Shown: piece by piece, positions 55,650-64,000 of the stretch
Numbering within the stretch: position 1 is the stretch's first letter
Layout of the letters: every line of letters begins with the position of its first letter
Assembly (NCBI GenBank): GCA_003255025.1
Contig: QANY01004052.1
Location: 744,001 to 808,000, forward strand
Source: Datisca glomerata
Taxonomy: Eukaryota > Streptophyta > Magnoliopsida > Cucurbitales > Datiscaceae
Direction: 5' to 3'
Length of the DNA stretch: 64,000 nt
Program-made: the position numbers and the translations under genes
Notes under the pieces: generated by a model
Seen by the model: the letters and a program-made list of their open reading frames with translations, nothing else
What the model was told of the DNA's origin: nothing
Databases searched by the model: none

Positions 55650-56135
55650 GTTTACTTAGACACATTGAATAGACATGTCATAGAACACGTTTATCTAGCT
55701 CTAAATCTTATTGTTACACCTTAAGGGTATTTTCATAATTACCTTAATTCTGAGGTGAATACAAAATTTTATCTAGTTAGTTATGACCTTTGATACACCA
55801 AATGAGTGAGTTCGAATTACCGGTTAATACCTCAGTTGTTGGGATCATGATTCAACTATGTTGGAGTTGCGTCGTGGTTAGATTGCAAAATGCAACAATA
55901 TCACATTATGTTTTTATTGATGGGTGCGTGAATAAATTAACATGATCAGGTACTCGATGAAATGATCATTGAATAAGACATGGGGAGTTATACGAGATAA
56001 TTCACTATTATGTCTTTCTTATTCACAGTCAATAAAATGTTATAGAAATAATAATAAGAAGGGTAAAATGATAAATTTACATCTCACTCTTGTTACTCAT
56101 ATTCACGAATGGTAATATGTTAAATATTTTGTGAA
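55650..56135 (+). repeat. Copia-associated non-coding repeat, first copy
   Basis: Direct repeat of 62690-63178. Shared blocks include GGTATTTTCATAATTACCTTA and CAAATGAGTGAGTTCGAATT, and a block with ATTCACTATTATGTCTTTC. The second copy lies just after the copia RNase H, so both may be the 3' non-coding part of copia elements. Confidence 0.7.
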
Positions 56136-57450
56136 AAAAACCCTAATCTCATCTTTAATCTTAAATTTTGAATTTTAAACAGATAAAGATAATTAAAATT
56201 TAAAAAATAATTATCATTTTTTATCTTTTGAATTCAAGATTCAAAAGATAATTATTTATTTTATTTTTTTATCTTTTAGATTTTAAATTCAAAAGATAAT
56301 TATCTATTTTATCTTTTAAATTTTAAATTTAAAAGATAATGATTAATTTATCTTTTAATTTTTTGAATTTTAAATTTTAAAAATAATTTTAAAGAGATTA
56401 TTTAATTATAAAAATAGTTTTTCTTAATAAAAGGGTTTTGATCAAAATTTTGAATTTTGAAAATGGGACTGTATTGTTGTAAAGAGTTACAAAATTGATG
56501 GGACTTCTTGAAGGAGAAGGTAACAATTACAGACGTCATGAAGACTAGTATTTAAATTAATTATAATTTATTTATTATTCTTTTAATAGTTGTAATTAGA
56601 AATGATCGGGAGCTTAATTTTGAATGGATGATTTATTATTATTCTCACATCATCATTTAACATGCCCTATAGATATAATGATATGCTATTATTATAAAAA
56701 TATCATGTATTATGTACATGCATAATTGTACTTTAATTTATAATGGGTTATAATTAAAATACAATGTGAATTTTATAAAAGTTCTAAATTTTAAATTGGG
56801 ATTTAAATTTTATAAAAGTATATCATTTTGGGAACTTGTTTTTTCCAAATTAATAAAGAGTTATAACTTTTGAAAAAAAATACCAAAAAAATCATTTTTT
56901 TCAAAAACTAAGTGGGGGCGTTTACGTTGAAATGTTCCAAATGTCCCCAACACAAACTTGATCGTGGCACGAGGAATGGTTTAGAGTCTCCCTAGCGGTC
57001 CTCTCTTCAGTGGGAGAAACATAAAATTCATGTCGCTTTGAGTCCTCGAGTTGCTTAATAAGGTAAAGGTTGTAAACGAAGTGGTGAGGTAGGACCGTTC
57101 CTAGACGGACTGTTAGTTCATGGCAACATTTAAAGCCGATGCATTGGTTAAACACTTAGACCGAAGCACGTTACAATCCCTCATAGGAGTTAGTCAATAG
57201 GGTTAAGGTGACCAAAACTATTGGTGATTGGGTAAGCTAGATGTATTGACATCTTGAGAAGCGTTAACCAAACGAGAGGAGTCTCGATGTAATAGGAGGT
57301 AGCTTGGACGTTGTCCTTGCTGGTCGACGCGGCGCGTGCGGGGCAGAAGCGTGGAGGCGCATGGCCTTTTAAAAAATTAAACTTTTAGTTAAAATCGAAT
57401 TTTTTATTAAAACAAAACTTGCGCAACGCCACGATAACCAAATAAAAATT
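56136..57450. other. Non-coding, probably retroelement-derived
   Basis: 56140-56400 is a run of repeated TTTAAATTTTAAAAGATAATTATC-type AT words. 56910-57380 is GC-richer and resembles retrotransposon leader DNA (AAGTGGGGGCG near 56910, and a GC-rich stretch at 57310-57365). No coding feature supported. Confidence 0.4.
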
Positions 57451-58668
57451 TTTATTGAAAACTCTTTTTCAATCAGTCATGATCAATTATATATTTATAA
57501 GTTAAATCTACAACATACAAGGTTAGGAATCATATACCTCTTGTAGTCTATATCAAGTGTCCTTGCAAAAATTATATTTAAATATATAAATAATTATCTC
57601 ATAATTATATACTTGCCTTAGAAAAAAATTATTTTTGCAAGTCAGTCCTTTTCTCATGTCCTGAAATATTCACACTCTGGGATGACTTGGGGACCATTCA
57701 CCTATAATCCTAAGCTCCAATAAACCATATCATTAATTAAATTCTTTAATTAAATAATCTTATTTATTAATTTCATTATTACTCCACCATAAATACAGGA
57801 ATTGCACCCTTAGAGATTATAGAATGCATTTACAGAGTATTCTCATATAATCCACTGACATAATCATTTCACGTAGTTATGTCCTACAATTATTGGTTCG
57901 TAAATTAGAACTGATCAAAATTACCATTCTATCCTTCTAATTACCTCTTGATCCTTAAGTATCACTAATCTATAGAATGGCTAATTTATAATCTTATTAT
58001 AAATTTGAGTTCAATAACCATTCAGTTCTAAAATTTAAACTAACGGAACCAATATACGATCTGTTAGGAAAGCTTAGATTCCAAATCTTATAAGATCGTG
58101 TCTCCAGCCATCCACATCACTAAATCTACAAAACAATGTCAGTAGCCTGATTAAAAAACAAACTTTAACGAGTGAATCAAAAGATCCAACAGATATGCAT
58201 AGGAGTTCATGACTACTTAGGATTCAGAATGATCTACATACGATCGTCGAATTGATGTGTATTAAATCTTTATGGTAAACGGCACGTTAATAAATATATT
58301 AATTCATATTGGTTCTGTCATATATAATCTTATTATAAAAAGTACATTCACTAAGATGTCTATCCACATCAATGATCCAGATCTAGATCACACACATTCA
58401 TAATGCTTAGTGAACCGTACTAGCAATCAATCATTAAAGATTTCAATAGTTTAATATGTTGTAAACAATTTTATTCATTATATATTATCTTAATCATCTC
58501 ATAATAATACAAGATCATAGTCTCATTAATAAAGATAAAATTTTCATATATTTATATAAATTATTCAATAATAATTTAAAAAGAACAATTATAAGAAAAA
58601 TGTAAACCTCTTCAAATTTCATATCAAAATGTCAATACACATGTTTTGAGGGCATAACCCCCAATAGT
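57451..58668 (-). repeat. Possible solo copia-type LTR, antisense
   Basis: Read on the minus strand it starts TATTGGGGGTTATGCCCTC and continues ATGTGTATTGACATTTTGAT, the form of many Ty1/copia LTR starts in plants. The far edge is unclear. It has no coding capacity and opposes the copia polyprotein that follows. Confidence 0.35.
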
Positions 58669-58835
58669 CCTTAGATGAGACAAGTTATCGTTGTTGATCG
58701 CAACATCATGGAAGAAATCTTTTTTTATTGGATTTTTAAATAAATAAGTATTTGCATCATGCATCATTCTTTCCTAAATGATTGAGTATTTATTTACACC
58801 GCTTTATTTATTCTTTTCAGTAATCATATCGATAT

Positions 58836-59590
58836 CCCTACTCTCAACTATTTTAAACGCGAACAAACTTACTAATGAAAATTACGTGGATTGGAAACGT
58901 AATCTTTATATCGTGTTGACGGTAGAAAAGCCCAAGTCTATGCTCACCACCCCTTTGTCCCCTTCAGCCTATTGCTGAATCTAATGAGATCGTCAAGTGT
59001 TATATCTTGGCTTATGTTAACAATGTGTTACAACAACAGCATCAGAACATGGAAACTACCACTGATATGATGTTAAACATCACTGAAATATTCAGATATC
59101 ATGGTCGTCAAGCCAAACAGGCAGTTGTGTGAAACTCCATGAACTGTAAGATGAAACCTGGAACTCATGTCAGGGAATGTATGATTCTGATCATTAGTTA
59201 TCTGAATGAGATGGAGATCATGGGTGCTGAGGTAGATGGCGAGACACAAGTTGATATGACCCTTGAGACTCTGTCTGACACTTTTGAGAACTTCAAACAT
59301 AATTATTCGATGAATAACTTGAGGTACTCGCTTCCTGATCTGGTGAAGGAACTGCAAGCTACTGAGACCCTGTTTCTGAAGTGCAAGAAGAAGGATGGAG
59401 AGGTAAACATTACTGAAAGTAAGCCTTCCACTTCTGACGCCAAAAAGAAACACAGGATTGGTCTGAAGAAGGCTAAGAAGAAAAACCTAAAAGCTACGAA
59501 AGGTAAGGGGCACTACAAAAGTGGACAAGTCGAAAGATAAGTGTCATCATTATGGAGTTGTTGGCCATTGGAAATGCAACTGGCCATACT
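58836..59590 (+). pseudogene. Copia gag
   Basis: Starts with ILNANKLTNENYVDWKRNLY (58836-58900), continues in the 59139-59540 frame (MNCKMKPGTHVRECMILII, VKELQATETLFLKCKKKDGE), and ends in a degraded zinc knuckle (CHHYGVVGHWKCN, about 59535-59575). Confidence 0.75.
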
Positions 59591-59990
59591 ATTTCAAGGA
59601 GTTGAGATCTAAAAGTATAGTACTTGTTACTGAGGCATGTTATGTGGTTGACTCTACTTTTTTGTATATTGTAGACTCTGCAGCCACTAACCATATATGT
59701 TGTTCCCTGTAGGGGTTCAGGGAAATCAGAAGGCTTGATGAGGCGAGTTCAGCTTCCGTTGGAGAAATGGAGCACAAGTATCAGTCGTATCTATGATAAC
59801 TATTAAATTATCGATTGATAACATTTTTATGGTTTTACGTGATACTTATTATATCCCGGTATTTGGGAAGAACCTTATTTCAGTAGCTAGTTTAATTGAG
59901 CAAGGATTCAGTTTGAATTTCATTTATAAAGATATTGGCATTTGTAAAAATGATTGCTTAATTACTACTGTACATTTGATAAAATAAAGT
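59591..59990 (+). pseudogene. Copia aspartic protease
   Basis: Active-site region YIVDSAATNHIC (59668-59703): the usual DSGA reads DSAA. The 59793-59987 frame continues with YYIPVFGKNLISVASLIEQG, the typical end of the domain. Confidence 0.75.
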
Positions 59991-60039
59991 TCCAATAATA
60001 TGTCATACTGAAGAAAATATTGATTTACAAAGAGATAGT

Positions 60040-60990
60040 AAAAGGTTAAAGTCTGACTCAACCAGTCTAACATATTTGTGGTACTTACGTCTTGGCCACA
60101 TTTGCTTAGACAAGATTAAAAGACTTGCAAATGATGGTCCATTACAAACTTCATGTGTGGGATCACTACCCACATGTGAATCCTGTATAAAAGGTAAAAT
60201 GACCAAGAGACCATTTTCAGCGAAGGGTGAAAGAGCCACTCAATGCCTCAAACTCGTACATAGTGATGTATGTGGGTCATTGAATATCCAAGTAAGAGGA
60301 GGTTATGAATACTTTGTAACTTTCACTAATGATTACTCACATGTTGGACATGTTTATCTAATGCACTAAAAATTTTAAACCCTTGAAAAGTTCAAAGAGT
60401 ACAAGGCTATGGTCGAAAAACAATCAGATAAATAAATCAAAATGCTACGGTCTAATCGTGGTGGAGAATACTTGCTAGGAGAGTTTGAAGACTTTCTTAA
60501 GGAATAATGTATTTTTTATCAGCTTACAACATCTGGCACTCTAGAACAAAATGGTATGTCGGAGAGAAGAAATCAAACTCTGATGGATATGGTTAGATCC
60601 ATGATGAGTTACTCGTCCCTCCCAGAATCGCTCTAGGAATATGCCTTGGAAACAACAGCATACATTCCGAACCAAGTTTCGTCGAAGATGGTGCCTGGAA
60701 CACCATATGAAAGATGGAATGGACAAAAGTCGTTCGTTAACCACTTTAGAATATGGGGGTGCCCAGCACATGTTCTGAAATAGAACACAGGTAAGTTGGC
60801 CAGTCGATCAGAATTATGCATGTTTGTAGGGTATCCCAAGTGAACGAATGGATACATCTTTTATAGTCCAACCAACAAAAGAACATTCGTGAGCTCGAAT
60901 GCACATTTCCTTGAAAAGGACTACATAAGAAGTGTAAACCCAAGAAGTACTCTTGTGCTAGAGGAATTATTAAGTGGGAGACATTGACTC
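60040..60990 (+). pseudogene. Copia integrase
   Basis: GAG-pre-integrase zinc domain LWYLRLGHICLDKIKRL and CESCIKGKM (60076-60210), then the catalytic core with the first Asp in LVHSDVCGSL and later the NGMSERRNQTLMDM segment carrying the Glu (about 60550-60590). The core is split by stops at 60369 and 60510. The C-terminal part runs to about 60950. Confidence 0.75.
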
Positions 60991-60999
60991 CCTAATTAG

Positions 61000-61900
61000 G
61001 AACTATTTCTGATTGAATAATGGAAGAACCACAACTAGGGCCAGAGCTTATGGAACCTCGATGTAGTGAGAGGGTTGTGAGACGACCTCAAAAGTACATG
61101 TCTTATGGAGATTCCTTAACAGAAGTCTCAGATAAGGATCATGATGAACTTGTCTCCTACTCACAAGCCTTGGCTGGTCCTGAAGCAAACCTATGGCAAG
61201 AAACCATGAACGTTGAGATACATTCGATGTACTCGAACGGAGTTTGGAAACTTGTAGATCCTCCTGAAAGGGTAAAACGTGTAGGGTATAAATTGATCTA
61301 TAAGAAGAAGAGAGATCTAGATGAGAATTTGGAGACATTCAAAACTAAGCTAGTAGTCAAGGGCTACACCCAAAAGGAAGGTATAGACTATGAGGATACC
61401 TTCTCACTGGTAGCCATGTTTAAATCTATCTAAATCCTCTTGTCCGTTATTGCTACCCTCAACTATGAAATCTGGCAAATGGACGTCAAAACTGCTTTTC
61501 TGAATGACAATCTTGAAGAGCACATTTATATGGCTCAATCAGACGGGTTCATGGAGAAATGCAAAGAGGGGAAGGTTTGTGAACTACTGAAGTCCATTTA
61601 TGGACTTAAGCAAGCGTCATGGTCGTGAAATATTAGATTTTACGACACTATCAAGAACTTTGATTTTGAACAGTTAGTGGACGAACCCTGTGTATAAGTT
61701 GATACACAAAGAGAAAGTGATTTTAGTCTTGTATGTAGATGATGTTCTACTCATTGGGAATAATGTAGAAAAATTATATGATGTCAAGATCTAGCTTGCA
61801 AAGAAATTTGATATGAATGATCTTGGAGAAGCTGCCTTTGTCCTAGGTATTTAAATCTTTCAGGATCGAAAGAATAGACAATTGGCACTGTTTGAAGCAT
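61000..61900 (+). pseudogene. Copia reverse transcriptase
   Basis: The 61020-61433 frame carries NGVWKLVDPP, TKLVVKGYTQKEGIDYEDTF; 61440-61628 carries IWQMDVKTAFLNDNLEEHIY and LLKSIYGLKQAS; the catalytic box LYVDDVLLIGN (about 61727-61760) is intact in a third frame. Stops lie at 61433, 61628 and 61795. Confidence 0.85.
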
Positions 61901-62657
61901 CTTATATTAATAAGGTGATGGATTGCTTCATTATGCACGACTCCAATAAGGGATATCTTCCTTTCAGGCATGGAGTCAGCATCTCCAAGGAGCAATCTCC
62001 CAAGACTCCTCAAGAAGAGGAAGACATGAGAAAGATTCTCTGTACCTCAGCTGTAGGAAGTTTCATGTATCTGATGCTTTGCACTAACCCAAACATTTTC
62101 TATGTGGTGGGCGTGGTGAGTCATTTTCAATCTAATTTTGAAATCGAGCATTGGAATGTCGTCAAGCATATCCTTAAGTGTCTTAGGAGAACGAGGAACT
62201 ACATGCTTGTGTATCCAGGTACTGACCTGAATATGATGGGGTATACTGATTCTGACTTCCAAGCAGACAAGGATTATAGGAGGTCCACTTCATAATCGAT
62301 GTTCATCCTGAACGGTGGAGCAGTTATATGGAGAAGTATCAATCAATATTGATTGTTGATTCTACCATGAAAGATGAATATGTAGTAGCTTGTGAAACTA
62401 ATAATGAGGGTGTATGGTTTAAAAAGTTCTTGAAGACTCTGAAAGTTATTCTAGAAGCTGATAAACCCATGACACTTTATTGTGATAATAGTGGGGTTGT
62501 AACGAACTCGAAGGAACCAAGGAGCCACAAAAGATCCAAGCACATAGAGCGTAAGTATCATCTGATTAGAGAGATTGTTCAGTGTGGATATGTTGTAGTA
62601 ACACACATATCGACAGTCAACAATATGGAAGATCTATTCACGAAGACTTTCGGTTAA
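61882..62657 (+). pseudogene. Copia connection and RNase H
   Basis: The 61882-62295 frame carries YINKVMDCFIMHDS, AVGSFMYLMLCTNPNIFYVV and YMLVYPGTDLNMMGYTDSDF. The 62328-62657 frame carries the RNase H end with LYCDNSGVV and HKRSKHIERKYHLIREIV, ending NNMEDLFTKTFG. Frame break at 62295. Confidence 0.85.
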
Positions 62658-62689
62658 CTTTGACATGTTATGAACATGTTGAATAGACT

Positions 62690-63178
62690 GGTAAAAAATT
62701 AGTTTAGTGTCCAAAACCGTTTACCATGCTCTAAATCTAATTGTTACTTCTTAAAGGTATTTTCATAATTACCTTAATCTTGAGGTGAATACGTAGCTTG
62801 ACTTAGTTAGTTGCAATCTTTGATATATCAAATGAGTGAGTTCGAATTGGCAGGCAATACCTCGGCTGTTGGGATTATAATTCAATTAAGTTAGAGTTAC
62901 GTGATTCACAGATATGAAAATTCGTGTTTCGATTGTGAAAGTAACAATATCACCTTATGCTTTATCGATAGGTGTGTGAATAAATTAACTTGGCCACGTA
63001 TTCAGTGAATTGAGTCATTGATCAAGACTTGTGAATTGTACAAGACAATTCACTATTACGTCTTTCTTATTCACAGTCAATAGAGGAGTTAAGGAAATAA
63101 TAACAAGAGGGGTAAATCGATAATTTCACATTCTACTCTTGTTATTGATATACAAGATGGGTATTATTTTAAAATATT
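62690..63178 (+). repeat. Copia-associated non-coding repeat, second copy
   Basis: Directly follows the copia RNase H stop codon and matches 55650-56135 in order and sense, with many substitutions. Confidence 0.7.
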
Positions 63179-64000
63179 CTGTGGACCGTGAAAATAAAAA
63201 GGGTTTATTTACACCAACAAAAAAGTAGTGTGCATGATTCGAGTATTTGAATCATTAGCTTTGTTCATGTGCGCCTATCCGGTCTCAGAAATAGCTCATG
63301 AGAACAGGAATAGAGAAACGAAGTAAATTGGATCAAAATGTGTTTTGGTGTCAAGTCATATTTCCTACACATATATGTGATGGGCGATGTCACTTAATTA
63401 GTTAAATGTGTTTAATTAGTTTACTATTTTCTAATTATTAGATAATTAGTAAATAAAAATAAAAATTAATTAATAATGATCAATTAATTTATCAATTAGA
63501 TTGATGAATCTCGATACAACTCAAACTGTAAGGGAATATTATAATTTTTGGCAATTATGAATATATGAGATGAATTTTCAGAAATTTAAAAATATATAAG
63601 TATATTTGTAAATATCAAAAATTATATTTTATCAATATCTGCAATCTGATTGCAGATAGATATTAGATAAGATACAGTTGCTATTAAAAAATAAAAGGAG
63701 AACAACATTTTCCCCTCTCTCCCTGTTGCTGCTTTGGTTACATAAGTTAATTAGAAAATAAAATTAAAATTTCATTTACAAACCATCCGTGGTTCAAACT
63801 TATTTTTAATTAATTTTAAAACCAATTGATACAACAGAAACAACATCCCAATTTCTGAGATGGGATTTTTAAGCATCAGAATTGAAATAACCACAGCAAC
63901 AGCTCCTTTTGCATTTCCCAGAACCTGATAATAACACTTTCATTCTCAATGCGTTCAATATTGATGAACACCAGAGAGAGGAGAAATGGGGAATTAGATA
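63179..64000. other. AT-rich DNA, nothing recognised
   Basis: No gene, tRNA or element end is recognised up to the window edge. If the copia element has a 3' LTR it would start in this region. Confidence 0.45.

Larger units (their letters stand above)
58676..62660 (+). mobile_element. Ty1/copia retrotransposon remnant
   Basis: Plus-strand copia polyprotein in the order gag, protease, integrase, reverse transcriptase, RNase H, which defines Ty1/copia. Every domain is broken by stops or frameshifts. No clear LTR pair or primer site was found; 55650-56135 and 62690-63178 are homologous but do not meet the LTR criteria. Confidence 0.85.

Noticed and set aside
55650..63178. Firm annotation of the two copia-side blocks as LTRs
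   Set aside because: Ends are undefined, similarity is limited to about 0.5 kb, and no primer site or target duplication was found.
1..64000. A bacterial-type or new multi-gene defence or biosynthetic system
   Set aside because: The window is plant nuclear DNA made up of retroelements with a single host gene; I saw no operon-like or clustered intact genes.

Overview
This window looks like nuclear DNA of a flowering plant, probably a eudicot (I cannot name the species). It is AT-rich and dominated by transposable elements and virus-derived DNA. I found only one gene that looks intact: a two-exon RING-CH zinc-finger membrane protein on the minus strand at 45254-47153. Nearly every other coding trace is a decayed retroelement with stops and frameshifts.

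Layout. 1-37455: a cluster of endogenous pararetrovirus (Caulimoviridae-type) fragments. I call them A (minus, 1-2302), B (plus, 2303-3565), C (plus, 3952-12665), D (minus, 12668-14391 and 21769-23842), E (plus, 23843-30081) and F (plus, 30481-37455). They share one gene order: leader with a tRNA-Met primer site, movement protein, coat region, zinc knuckle, aspartic protease, reverse transcriptase, RNase H, then a second ORF of unknown function and a TATA-box promoter. The order resembles that reported for florendoviruses; this assignment is an inference. All copies are broken. They have also collected other DNA: an unidentified 240-bp piece in A, an organelle-derived block with plastid trnY and trnE in C, an rDNA piece (18S 3' end plus ITS1) in E, two copies of a GATCC-rich transposon-like fragment (in D and E), and a truncated Athila-type Ty3/gypsy element (15105-21768) in D.

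37456-39554: AT-rich non-coding DNA with an internal duplication. 39555-45070: a complete LTR retrotransposon (minus strand) with a 5-bp target duplication. It carries only a gag-like coding region, a 37-bp tandem array and a GC-rich minisatellite in its LTRs, and it ends 183 bp beyond the stop codon of the RING-CH gene. 47154-50860: promoter side of that gene and AT-rich intergenic DNA. 50880-55617: an L1-like LINE remnant. 55640-63180: Ty1/copia-derived DNA, including a decayed polyprotein (58836-62657), a possible antisense LTR, and two homologous 0.5-kb non-coding blocks about 7 kb apart. 63181-64000: nothing recognised.

The genes do not form a joint pathway. The window is a record of nested and repeated insertion next to one host gene. 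The points most worth following up are the pararetrovirus copies whose ends fall at the tRNA-Met primer site, the rDNA and organelle filler inside them, the uncharacterised second viral ORF, and the gag-only LTR element.
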